NCBI GenBank assembly: GCA_013115145.1
Contig: JAAPAO010000081.1
Span: 24,182-88,181, forward strand
DNA from: Perkinsus chesapeaki
Taxonomy: Eukaryota > Perkinsozoa > Perkinsida > Perkinsidae
Reading direction: 5' to 3'
Length of the DNA stretch: 64,000 nucleotides
Part shown: piece by piece, positions 12,743-24,530 of the stretch
How the letters are laid out: each line of letters starts with the position of its first letter
Position numbering within the stretch: position 1 is the stretch's first letter
Notes under the pieces: generated by a model
The model's database searches: none
What the model was told of the DNA's origin: nothing
The model's input: only the letters and a program-made list of their open reading frames with translations
Position numbers and translations under genes: made by a program

Positions 12743-13174
12743 GTCTCCTGGCAGTATTCTGAGATGCCTCTCAGTGGTACGTATTTTCCCTTCGCTTCGC
12801 CGTGTGGGCTCCATCACCAAGCCACACGGTATACTCGCTGTTTAGTTGCTTTATGTGGAAGACCATTCATACACTGTCGAATTCCTTCTTTCCGTATTTA
12901 CTTGTATTGTGTTTGACCTTACAGGCCTTTTCTTCGTCCATCTATGTCGACAGCCCTTTAAGCTCGCCTCCGTACTCGCTGAAAAGTCATTTCAGTGGGC
13001 CCAGCATGTCGGTTTAAACAACCATCGCTAGCACGGTATTGAGACAAATAATGCGTTCTGATACCCTTTCAAATTCCTCTTGCGCAGCGCTCGTACAAAA
13101 TAGATAGGATGTACCAGATTGTTTCCCTTGTCTTCCTCCAGCGTATTTTCCTGCTGCTCAGTTCGCATATATGT
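12743..13174. other. Intergenic spacer, 432 bp
   Basis: No gene or repeat is recognised. It is T-rich with scattered short open frames. Confidence 0.5.
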
Positions 13175-15816
13175 ATGTCCAGAAAGCCTGAGAGCTTCTC
13201 TGCGGCTTGCCGTCTCCCTCAGTATTCTCAATACCGAGTCAAGCTGGCGGTGTATGCCGGATTTGTTGCATGTATTTGTGCAGTTCCGCAATTTCTACCA
13301 ACCCTTCAGAAGCTCTTACTACAGCATCTTTACGTAAGACTCTCATCAAAGGCGTTCATTACTAACCTTTATGATTTCCTTTCAGGTGGTTGGGCTCTTA
13401 TATGGGGTCATAGCAGCCTCGCTCGATGCGAAGACTTTCATGAATATGCCATGGCGTCTCTTGCTGGGCGTCAGCACTGGTGCATCCGTCGGCTATGCCA
13501 TTGTCCTCCTCGAAACAGCTATGGGCGGTGGAACATATAACCATTTCCTCGGTGTTCTCATAGCATTCCCCTTTCTTCTATTGTCTAGCTTGGCCCAAGC
13601 GACATCTAGAAACAAATTTTCTCAGCTGTTTTCCTATATAAGTTGCAATTTGATGATGGTCTCTGTGGTAGCCTTCTCTGCAACAGAGCCTCGGAAGGGA
13701 CTGTTTTCTGCTATATTTGCAGGGAGCATCTCGTTCGTAGTTCCCTTGACGCTGGCGGGGACTCTCAACATATTGGGCTTACTCCCACGTACAGCCCCCG
13801 AGCCGCTGCCAACATTTGAGAACTCTGCTGCAGAGTATTTCAAATCCAACGCGTGCTATATTCTGGACGGTGAAATGCATCAGCGAGAACTCGATGAGCA
13901 ACGAAAGCAGCTTATCAGCTCACGGAAAGCGGCCCTCGCCAATGTTACTGACGGTGATATGCGGCTCTGTATCTTCCGAATGACGAGTACTCTTTATGGT
14001 CTACGGAGAGCTGCACGATATGAGCCTTTCAGTGAAGCCGCAGTGGTACATTTATGGGAGCCGATGCAGATGGAGTTGGGAAGATTGGTTACCAAAGTTA
14101 CCGCACTACTGAAGCATGAGGTGGAAGTGGAAGACATTCCCGATTTAAAGGAAGCTGCACGTGATGCTCTCATTAAGATAAAAAAGATAAGCATCGACTA
14201 TACTCGGGCAGTTGCTGATCAGAAGTCCGTTGTGATTTCTGCTAGAGAGATGGCTCGAGTAGAGTTTGCCATGTTAGCCATACCAAGATTTGCTATACTC
14301 GTTGATCGTTACTTCAATCTAAAAGAGAAGCATAAAACACCCAAACCTTCCATTTGGCAATATGTAGCAATTCGTAGTGGAGTGTACTTCTTTCCAACTC
14401 CTCTCTCAGGTTCCCCTCTCTCCGCCTCTACGGCATCCAATAGACTTCATTAAAAAGCCGGTCTGGCCGGCTGGCACGTCCCTGCACGACAAACTAGTGT
14501 TCCCTTTACGACTAGCCATATCTGTAGCTGTCGTTGCGGAAGCTACCCTAGCTGTCGGCGAAGTTTATCCTATACTCCTCACTGAGGGTTTATGGGTCTG
14601 CTTACCGGTTCTCACTTGCCTTCTGCCTACTGTCGGGTGGACCATAGGAAAAGGTCTCAGGCGTATGCTTGGCGTGTTGCTGGGCGGCTCCCTTGCTATA
14701 CTTATCGTCTATATAAACCCATTAAATATCCCAGCCGTTGAAGTGGAGCTCTTTGTGGTCGCCTCCATGGGAAAGTTCTTCACTCAAGATCCCAGAATTG
14801 GGTATCTAGGCTTTCAAACGATGGCATCGTTCAGTGTGGTGGGCGTATCTAATGCTCTCGATCCTACACTCGATGGTGAAGCTCGACTGCATCTAGCGTT
14901 GCTACGAATGCTGTTCACTCTTGTTGGTCTTTGTATAGCTATATTTCTCTCCTTGCTCACTTTCCCTTCGTTTTGTGGCCGGCGGTTAGCCATCCAAACG
15001 AGTGAGGAACTCCTCTGTGCTTCTGGCGCCGTTTCGGCGTTAGTGAGGGGGATGGTAGCTAGGAGTCCAGATGGTTCGAAAAGCCCTGAAGACCGAGATC
15101 TGCCTACCGTAGTCGAAACTGGTATGAGCCTCTTGAAGGAAGACAATGCCCGGCTTGCAGAACAACCGTGGTTCAAAGAGGAGGCTGTATACCTCGGGTT
15201 GGTGCACGCTTCCTGCACACGGTGCGCTGTAGATGCCAAGTGCTTGGGTTGTGCGCAGGATGACATCACCAGGCTGAGCAGAAGTGCCGTGGTTGTGAGT
15301 CAAGTCTTTTGGAGCTGCGACAAGAGGATGAGCTCCTCCACTGACCGTTTGCTGCTTGATCCGATTCGTCCATTGCTCTCAGATCTTGCAGGACAGCTCG
15401 ATCAATCAGCCTTGGCCCTCGACCGCGCTTTGAGGAGCAAAGGCGGAATTAAGGAGGCTGTTAACGCTGCAGCCGACACACTAGAATCAATGCTATATTT
15501 GTATGCTACATTCGATGAGAACAGAACAAAGCTTCTCTTTTCACGTACCTGGGCAGCCGAAGGTGAAGTAACTGACTCTACCCATATGATAGAAGTTATG
15601 AGCAGTGGTGGCGGTGTCGGCCTTCATGAAGCTATCCATGCTATAAACGCGTTCATAGAAGATTGGGTTACGGTTGTTAATGCACTTCTTGGATGTCAAC
15701 TTAGTTTGCCCCACGCTCCTATCGAAGAGAGTGCTACATCGCTTGCAAGTTTAGACACTACCACTGGCTCTGACGACGGGAGTGTCCGAAGACGTGCTGA
15801 AACTTGCGCTTACTGA
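13175..15816 (+). CDS. FUSC-like membrane protein, copy 6
   Basis: Exons 13175-13333, 13386-14363 and 14410-15816 join in phase 0 (introns 52 and 46 nt), giving about 847 residues. The chosen start (MSRKPESF) gives an exon 1 of 159 nt, the same as copies 4 and 5; an in-frame upstream ATG at 13109 is possible. All family marks are present: LLETAMGGGTYNHFLG in half one, KGLRRMLG in half two and SGGGVGLHEA in the C-terminal domain. Most of the gene has diverged from copies 3 to 5, but two segments (about 14175-14325 and 15485-15680) are almost identical to them in DNA, including silent sites. This pattern points to recent conversion. Confidence 0.82.
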
Positions 15817-16104
15817 ATTGTCCATTACGTAACTGTATGTTTGCGTCCCGTCACATCCTTTGATACAAAGGTTTTATCACACTTCTGCTCTGCTTGGTCT
15901 TCCCTTTGGTTGTAATACTTCTGATTATACTAGGGTTTATTTGCTCTTGCGTCGCTTGTCTCCACCGTGGAGTTGTCTCTGTTTGGTTCGCTCTGCGCCA
16001 CGTAAGCTAACAACTCTGTGACCAAAAATGGTTTCCTGGCTTCTTGCTTCAGAATGTGAGCTTGCTTTTTCTCGTCTGCAGATTTCTACGTTGTTTTTTG
16101 AATA

Positions 16105-18843
16105 ATGGGGAATAAACAACCACCCGAGGATGTTCCGCGGTTCACCCGTTTCAGCCTTCTGAACGCGCTCTATGCTGGCTGCATGGCTGGCCTTATGACA
16201 GGGCCCATGTTCATTCCGACGTTCACGCAGTTGTTCGACTCGAGAATAATGGTACGTTTAGGGAAGCCTGATTCTCTGTTCGGTGTCATTTAGCATAGAG
16301 AAATATAGTATTTAGCTTAATCTCGTTTCGTACGAGCGACTCTTCGTGCTAAGGGAATCTCACAGAGTTCTCCGTGAATGCCCACTGCTAGTGTTTCAGG
16401 CTCTCGGTACAATATGGGCAGTCCGCTGCAGCTCCCTCGACTTTCAATCCGCCTGCTCAGCATCCTGGACCGCCGTTTTTGGTTCCTTGGTCGCCGCTGC
16501 GGTGATCGCTGTCGTCATACCCTTCGCTACTGCGATATGTGGCGGAAGCATCAATCTCTACGTTTGCTCCATTGTGATGATGCCTTTTTGTTTCGCTGCC
16601 TCTCTGGCCGCTTCGTCAACCAAGTGCAAGCTCGCTCAGCTTTACGACTATAAAACCACTCTGACAGTAGCGTATTTGGTAATTTTCTTCGGTACCAGCC
16701 CTCTGGATGTGAGTGTGGTATCGGTTATCCTTGTGGGTGCCTGGTCAACTCTGATCCCGCTTCTGATAACATCGCTACTCAATCTCTTTGGTGCGCTGCC
16801 GAGAAGTGCCCTTCCACCTATGACAGTGTTTGAACGCTCTGCTGCATCCTACTTGGAGACCGGCATCATGTTTATCCTAGAAGGGGAGCTCCACCAGGAC
16901 GAGCTAGAGCGTAAACGTGATAAGCTCAGTGAAGCTCGGAAAACACTGCTGCGGTCCACAACAAGCCCTGACCTGAAGTTCTGTATATTTCGCATGTCGA
17001 GCTTGTTGTACACGCTGAGACGCTCGTCCAGGTTCACACCGCTCAACAAAGCGGCTGTGGAATACCTGTGGGTGCATGTCGAGCGAGAGATTTTCGAGAT
17101 GGTTTCCACGATGGTCGTAATTCTCCGACATGAGGGTGACCAGGCAGATCTTGCTCGGCTGCGTGCAGGAATATCGGTGGTTAGCGATAAGATTCGCCAC
17201 ACAATCATCGACTATACTAGGGGAGTTGCCAAAGGGCAATTCGATCGTCTTCCAGTCGATGAGCTTATCAGGATGGAGCATGTGATGTTATGTATCACTC
17301 GGCTTGCGAAAGTGGTGACGGATTATTGCGACATCAAGTCCAGCATCACAGTGAGCGGGTTCTCCATAAAGAAATATGTAAGTTGCTCCACATCGGAATA
17401 CTATTTCCAATCTTTGTTATTCAGTTACCTGTCCCTCCACTTGCGTGGCATTTAAGGGCCTGGCTAAAAGAGCCAATGTACCCTCTACATTCCACCTGGT
17501 TCGAGCGGTTTTGGTTCCCTGCCCGCCTCACCTTGTCTATAACTGTGGCCACGCTGGGTGTCTTGGGTGCCGCGGAGGAATACCCGGTGCTCCTAGTGGA
17601 AGGTTTCTGGGCATTGATGCCCGTAATTAGTTGCTTTCTCCCCACAGTTGGATCAACCCTGAGTACGGCTGTTAGGCGTTTTCTTGGAGTTATGGTTGGC
17701 GGCGGGCTCGCTATGATCGCTGTGTCGGTCCACCCTCTGAACGTAGCTGCATTCATCATCGACGTCTTCTTGGTAGCGGCCGTGACACGATTCCTTGTTG
17801 TTAGTTCTAGGATTGGTTATGCTGCAATGCAGATGTTCATCACCTTCATTGTAGTCGGTGTCGTTAGTGGTATAGACCCTGACCTCTCAACAGGCACCAG
17901 AGTCTTAATGGCTGCCGAGAGGATGCTCTATACGCTCATTGGTGTGGCTGCCACTATAGTGCTCTCCATGTTGACTATCCCAGCCTTCATCTGCCGCCAA
18001 CTTGCTCACAAAACTGCCGATGAGCTTCGAACATCCGCTGCGGTTCTGATACATGGTATTTCCACGCTTGTAGAATGCGACGATGACGAGTCGCCTGGGG
18101 GAAGCACTGGAATTAGTGAAGACTCGGTTGTCAGTACCGGTACCGCCATTTTTGAGAAGGACACTGCGAGGGCTGCTGCGCTAGATGGCGCTCGCGAAGA
18201 GAGTACTCTGTTGCACTTGGTCGGTGTCAATGCTTCCAGATGCGGAATTAATTCGTCGAATATTCTTCTTGCTCAAAAGCAAGTAATGAGGGTGTCTCGT
18301 TGTGCCATGTCCGCCTGTATTAGTCTGGATCGGTGCAGGCATCTGATTGGCGTAACTGCGCGTAAACAGCTTCTCAACCCTGCACGAGAGTCTCTGGATG
18401 GTGTAGCGTGTGCGATGTTGAAATCGTCCTTGGAGCTCGAGACAATGCTGCGAAAGCACGGCGATGCAGCGCGAGCAATCAACACCACCGAGGAGCTCGT
18501 GGAAGCCACGGCAAACGCTTTCAGACATTTTGAACGGCTTCACGAGAGGTTGTTATTCAGCAAGACATGGGCAGTCGATGGTGACGTTATGGATTCCACA
18601 AAGCTAGTCGAAGCATTATCGAGCGGCGGAGGCGTAGGCCTCCACGAAGCGCTGTACGCTATCATCGCGTTTGTCGGCGAGTGGCTCGGTGTTGTGAATA
18701 CCCTGCTCGGCTGTGGTCTCAGTGTATCTTTGTTGCGTGGTTCGGAAACCGAGATGAAGGTTTTGAAGGTTCCTACACCCATTGTACGCGGTCGAGCTCG
18801 TGCCAAATCAGAGCAGCTTGAAACTAGTATCCACGACATGTGA
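16105..18843 (+). CDS. FUSC-like membrane protein, copy 7
   Basis: Exons 16105-16251, 16400-17377 and 17425-18843 join in phase 0 (introns 148 and 47 nt) for about 847 residues. Exon 2 again measures 978 nt although the protein sequence is well diverged. Half one lacks the exact LLETAMGGG string but has the equivalent PFATAICGGSINLYV. Half two has TLSTAVRRFLGVMVGGG, where the usual KG is replaced. The C-terminal SGGGVGLHEA motif is kept. It is the most diverged member of the copy 3-7 subfamily and shows no recent conversion tract. Role inferred as for the neighbours. Confidence 0.8.
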
Positions 18844-19147
18844 GCTCTGATTGGAAGGCAAATCTTGATTTTACTTGATTGCGGCTTCAACGCGCTAGTT
18901 GCTCGCGTATTTGTCAGTCTTATTCGGCATATTTGTTAACTCTGGCTTTAACACCATTCTTGTGTTGTTCCTGTAGGGGCGGGGGTCGAGCGTCCATTCA
19001 AGGATATCATCCGACGGTTTCGCTCGACTGTGTACTTGTTTCTTCATACTGCGGAGTCACCCGCCGGGACACCACTGTATTCCCATTCCAGGCTGAATCA
19101 CGGCCAATCTAGGTAAGCTTGTGAGCTGTTCAGCTTTTTGTATCACT
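18844..19147. other. Intergenic spacer, 304 bp
   Basis: No gene, repeat or clear signal is recognised. Confidence 0.5.
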
Positions 19148-21517
19148 ATGCACATTCCTCTTCTCCATCCTCTGAACGCCCCATCGCTCAAAAAGGGGCA
19201 CGGCAATGCTGATTGGTGGGGATTGACTCCCCGATCTATAGCAGAGTTACAGACAGCTATTTTCACTGGCGTGACGGTCTGTTTAACATCTACTACGGTT
19301 TTTAATTCAACAATATCGTTTATCTTTCCACCCCAGTTCATGGTAAGCCCTCCCACGCCTCCGTGATGTCGTTTATACTGCTTTTCTCAGATTCTCGGTT
19401 TAGCCGGCGCATTGATAGTTTCGTATCTCGAGATGCAACTTGCCGTCGAGTGGTCTTTAAAGACTACCATCGCGTCCTGGCTCGGCTGTGCCTGTGGGTG
19501 TCTAATCGTTTATGTGGTTCCTTTAATCAACCAAGGAGAATATAATCCTTATTTCGGTCTCCTACTTGCTGTACCATTCTCGTTCCTCCTATCATTGGCA
19601 GACCAAGCGGGTGAAGTCTACTGTAAGCTCAGTTCGGTCTATCGGGGTGACAAGGCCCTCCTTCTTTTAATCATTCCAGTGGTTTTCGGTGGTGATGATC
19701 CTTACTGGTCCGCGATAACGGCAGCCATTGGGTACACTGTTGGCTCAGCCATACCTCTTTTGGGGACAAGTTTTCTGTGGTCCTTGGGTGTACTACCGGA
19801 CACACGAGCAGAGTCGCTTAGAGCACTCAGTCTCAATTTGGCCGACTATTTTGACGAGGTTGCCTCGCTGCGAAAGGACCGAGACCACCAAGTAGCAGTG
19901 TTGCGCCGAATGTGGAGCGACCTTTACAAAGCCAGTACCGAAGCTGCGACGTCCACCAGCGACTTGAAGCTACGTGGACTGATCTGGTCGATGGTCGCTT
20001 GTTTGTCCACTGTGAGACGGTCCTCCCGGCGCCATGCCTGCGACCCTGTTGTATTGGAGAGGCTTTGGCTGCCATTTGAAGGATCCGTCGTATCGCTTCG
20101 CCAGAAGGTCATATGCACCCTCAGAATGTGGGAGACATTCGACGAGTCGGATACAAAGATAGCTGATGCTGCTGGTGAACTGCTAGCTTCTGTAGAGCAT
20201 TTTATTACTGATTGCGAAGTACCATCTGGACCGGAGTTGACCAATTTTGAATTCACCGTCAATGAGATGGTAAAGTTTTCTCTACTTGCCCAGGAATTCC
20301 TCATCAGAGTGAAAGGTCCACAGGAGGGCTCGTGCATGCACAAGGTTGTCGATTGGTTGCGACAGCCGCTCTTTGCGCCAGCCAGTCCTGGGACCACCTG
20401 GAGAGTGCGGTTTGCTTACCCTCTAAGAGCTGCGGTTACTGTTCCCCTGGTCGCCTTATTCATTTTAATTGGTGGGGAGCACTTTGACGTACTAGCTCAC
20501 TATGGCTTATGGATGATACTACCCTGTGTTTTCTGCTTCCTTCCTACCCCTGGTGCGTCTATCCGGAAAGGACTGAGGCGTATTCTGGGCACTGTTGTAG
20601 CATCGGTGCTGGCGGTTGCATGTGTCTGCTTGCATCCCAATAATGATGGCATCTTTCTCTGTGAGCTTTTTTTCTTCTCTGTCATCGCCAAGTTGATGTT
20701 CTTTCATGACACACTGCAATATTCTGGATTAGTATTTGGCTTCACCTGGATTATTGTCGGGCTCGGTCCCGGGATTGACACCTCTTTGCCGGTCGGCAGC
20801 AAGGTCGTTCGTGCCGTACATCGGATGGATATGACTGTTGCCGGCGTCATTCTTTCTATTCTACTGGCCTCTCTGATTTTCCCTATATTTGCCAACAAGC
20901 GTTTGCGTAGAGCGACAGCGCGCTCGCTGGAGCTTGTTTCTAATTCGGTTGCTAATGCATGCGAGTCCCTGGTCCACAAGACACCGTGGAATCGCGAGGC
21001 CCTCAGTGAGGACGTGCTTGATGCGGCCGTGTTCTTAGCGAAGAGCTACGCTGACCGTAATGCTCAGATTGCTGATGCAAGGGCTGAATGTCAGGCATTG
21101 CGTTATCTGTCTCCGACCAGGCATCACGAGCTGGCGCATGTGGTGGCTGCTCAGCACCTGCTGGACCGATTAACCAGGCAAGCTCTGGCTGTTATTTCCG
21201 CCGTCACTACATGCTTGGCAACGATACCAGTTGATGGCTGCGGCCTACCCAAGCCTGCCGAACAAGACTTACTTTTGACTGCTGCCGTGATCCGCCGAAG
21301 AGCTGGCCTCCTGGTGGCAGGTGTCAGAATAAGGAAGTTCAAGATCACTGATGTTACCGAGTCTGTGATGCGCTCCATCGACTGTCTTGAGTCGAATATT
21401 CGGAACTGCAATGCCGTTGAACACTACGGCATGGACTGCTTGGTACACGCCCTACAGGACTTCGCCGAGGTGTGGGAGGAAGTTGAGCGGATGGTTGCCA
21501 AGGCGAAGGATAGCTAA
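19148..21517 (+). CDS. FUSC-like membrane protein, copy 8 (second intron lost)
   Basis: Exon 1 (19148-19342) and exon 2 (19391-21517) join in phase 0 across a 48-nt intron, giving about 773 residues. The intron that separates the two halves in copies 2 to 7 is absent: the reading frame runs unbroken through the junction. Half two shows KGLRRILGT, the FUSC/ArAE-type motif. Half one resembles copy 2 rather than copies 3-7 (NPYFGLLLAVPFSFLLSLAD; a GGD loop before the last helix). The C-terminal domain is shorter and lacks SGGGVGLHEA. The start is the ATG giving MHIPLLHP; it has no rival in frame within the exon. Confidence 0.82.
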
Positions 21518-22014
21518 GCGCTGCTCTTGTATCTTTTATTTTTGCTCGTGTCCTATTTTAATGCGCTACTGACTTTACCAACCTGGGCTACGTATATACA
21601 AGGGGCCCAAAAAGTGTGTTCCTATATCGTATAGTGATAGCTGTTGCGTTGCGAGAGCCAGGTGCTTCGCAGTCTAAGTGGCTTGCATATGCTTGCTTTG
21701 CTTTGCCGGTGTAGAATCGGTCAGTATCAGCCCTCTATATTATCCATAACGTTGTAACAAATGAGATAGGTACATCAGAAGGCTATCAGGCAGCGAAAAC
21801 TATTATAAAGTATCAGGAGCGCGTCACTGAGATACCCTAGGACAGTTCGGATGTAGCACGTGGTCCCTAGCGCGCGTCCAAAATCGTGCCGATTTCGAGC
21901 GATATAGTTTTCCAGCAGCTTTCCAGTGGAGCTCGCTTCCTTGTCCCACTTGATCGGTGAGATAAGTCTCTGGTACATGAATGTAACGCTCTATCTCGCC
22001 TTGCTTTAAGTTCA
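21518..22014. other. Intergenic spacer, 497 bp
   Basis: No gene is recognised. The region separates the FUSC array from the NADH dehydrogenase gene and probably holds its promoter. Confidence 0.5.
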
Positions 22015-24409
22015 ATGGAAGCGGCTAAGGCGCGCATATGGCTCGGCAGTTCTTTACTCATCGGTTTAATGCTTTTCAACTGGAGCTGGCGAACGACTCG
22101 GCGGCTCAGCACTACCCAGTCTCTATTTTTGCACAGGTGGATGTCGAGCCAGGCACCACCACTCGAGCCTGGGGGAAATCTCGTTATCCTCGGCAGCGGA
22201 TGGGGAGGCTACTCCCTTTTAAAGAAGCTCGATACCTCCAAGTGGGACAGCGTTACACGTACGCCAGCCTAGAGCGTTCAGAATGGCATGTTTTTCGTCA
22301 GTTGTATCGCCGAGGAACTACTTTTTGTTCACCCCCTTGCTCCCTTCTGTGACTGTTGGTGAGGCGATGACATATTAACTGTGGGCAGGGAGTTTTTTTA
22401 GGTACGAATGAGCCGAGGAGTATAATAGAGCCAGTGAGGAAAATAGTGATGAAAAAGAACAAGAAAACAGGCCTTAGAAACACACGCTATATAGAAATGG
22501 ACGCTAGATACCTCGACCTCGATCGCAAGGTAGGGCAGTATCGAAAGCACCGCTCGCACTTGTTAAATAGGTTTGCTTTTGCGAGGACATTACCTCTATA
22601 AAGGCCACCGATGACCTGCTGGAGGTGCTTTGGGATGAATGGGCTTGATGAAGCCGTACGATATTGCCTCATGTACAGGTACCATATGATAAGTTAGTCG
22701 TGGCCGTTGGAGCACAGCCTAACACTATGGGAACACCTGGAGTCATCGAATATACGCACTTCCTCAAGGAGATGGACCACGCACGTCTCATTCGAAAGAA
22801 CGTACTCGATTCTTTCGAGACAGCCTGCACCGCTACCACTGATGAGCGCAAGAGAGAGCTTCTGCACTTCGTTGTGGTAGGGTTCCCCGGCACTGCCTTG
22901 GAAGTGGAGCGACGGTTCAGGTCGGCGGAGGGCCAACGGGCGTGGAGTTCGCTGCGGAATTGAGGGATTTTATCAGAGAGGAGATCAGCCATGCCTACTG
23001 GGAGGTTGCTCAGTAAGGGTTAGCCCGGCGCGGCATGGCCGGATCTACGCCTCCTCAGCCTGGCGAAAGTGTCGGTGATCCAGTCGAGTGATAACATTCT
23101 CAATACCTTCGATGCAGCGATTTCACGCTATGCGACGGACCACTTTAAGCGGATTGATATCGACGTGGTGAAGAACTCGAGGTACTCCCCGACCGAAAAG
23201 ATAATTTTGTCTTATCCTTCCTGATTCGCCCCATATCGCTGTTACGGAAGCCGTGTGTATTCTCAGAGTAAAGGCAGTGGAATCTTCAGCTGTTATCGTA
23301 CAGGACAAAACCACAAAGGAGGAGCGCCGAATACCGTGAGACTCGAGCCGCACTCTGTCATTCAAGCGTGCCGATTTAGGTTTGGAGTGTGCGTCTGGGC
23401 AGCTGGCATTGCCCCAAGGCCGTTCACTAAGGATTTGGTAAACGAGATGCCGACGGCGCAGGCCTTTGACAGTTGGTTTCAGATATCTAAGTTGAAGGAG
23501 TATCAGCCTGAAAACGGCCGCTTGCTGAAGACCACACCGTTCTTGGAGGTTCTCGGCGGCAAGGGCGACATTTTTGCCATAGGAGATTGCGTACGGTTTT
23601 GTGCATTACGGAAGACGGGATAGAGCTGATTCAGGCGGGCGTTGCCGAGCCCGAGCTTGTTCCGCTTGCTGAGTCACTTTTTGAGGAGGCCGATGTTAAT
23701 AAAGACGGTAAGATCTCTTTTGATGAGTACAAGGTCATCTACAGGAAGATCAGGGAGAGGTGACAGTACAGATCATTGCGCTTATGGTGGACTGGTGTTG
23801 ATAGGTTCCCGTTGCTCCAAGGGTCTGGCCCAGAAGAACGTTGGAAGCATCACGCAAATAACTACAACGATGGGAAGCCTTTGCAGTATCTCACCCACGA
23901 CCAGTGGGAGAAGGTGCGTTCCCATCTTCGGGGCCCTCTCTATTAGATCTAAGGTACTTGCGAACATGCAGTCGAGCTACAAGGGCATGCCAGCAACGGC
24001 CCAAGTGGCGTCGCAACAAGGTTGGATTCGCAATTCTTTCTATCTTGGTGAATATCTGCTATCAGGCGAGTGGTTGGCCGCTTACCTCAGTGGGCAGACA
24101 TCTTCACCGTTCGAAAGGAACGATAAGGGGATGATGAGCTACGTAGGTGGCTCCGAGGCAGTCGTCCAAAGCCCACTTGCTGGTGAGCCCCCTTGGTGCA
24201 ATCTCACCGATGTCGTCCATAATTAGGGAACATCACCGGAGTGTCGACGTTTGCGCTCTGGAGAGGAGTATATGCAAGCAAGATGGTTTCTTGGAGGTTG
24301 CCAGACTGTATTACACATCCTCCGTTGAAATTGTTTCAGGTGCCGACATCTGGTTATCTGGGACTGGGTTAAAGCCCGTATCTACGGTCGAGATCTCTCC
24401 AAGATGTGA
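22015..24409 (+). CDS. Type II (alternative) NADH dehydrogenase with EF-hand
   Basis: Fifteen exons join in phase across 14 GT-AG introns of 40-85 nt: 22015-22258, 22302-22358, 22402-22529, 22571-22624, 22679-22876, 22921-23012, 23059-23181, 23267-23335, 23380-23590, 23635-23759, 23805-23913, 23954-24020, 24066-24182, 24227-24296, 24340-24409. The product has 577 residues. NDH-2 enzymes pass electrons from NADH through FAD to quinone without pumping protons, at the mitochondrial inner membrane. Visible marks: a basic, hydrophobic N-terminus likely to target mitochondria; the FAD-binding GSGWGG at residues 60-65; the NADH-binding GGGPTG near 229-234; FAIGDC before residue 392; a canonical EF-hand loop at 412-423 with D, N, D, K, S and E at positions 1, 3, 5, 7, 9 and 12; then PATAQVASQQG. 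The EF-hand insertion is typical of the calcium-responsive NDB/fungal type. Confidence 0.92.
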
Positions 24410-24530
24410 CAATCCACATGCTTCGATGTCTGTCCCTTGATTTGTTTATTAACCCCCAAACACTCAGTATTGCATTTCAGTGACTAATGAACTGTCTATT
24501 CAGTTCCCTGGTTTTGTATTCCTTTTTATA

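Noticed and set aside
22015-24409. NADH dehydrogenase as a frameshifted pseudogene
   Set aside because: Every apparent frame break coincides with a GT-AG pair 40-85 nt apart, and removal restores all family motifs in order.
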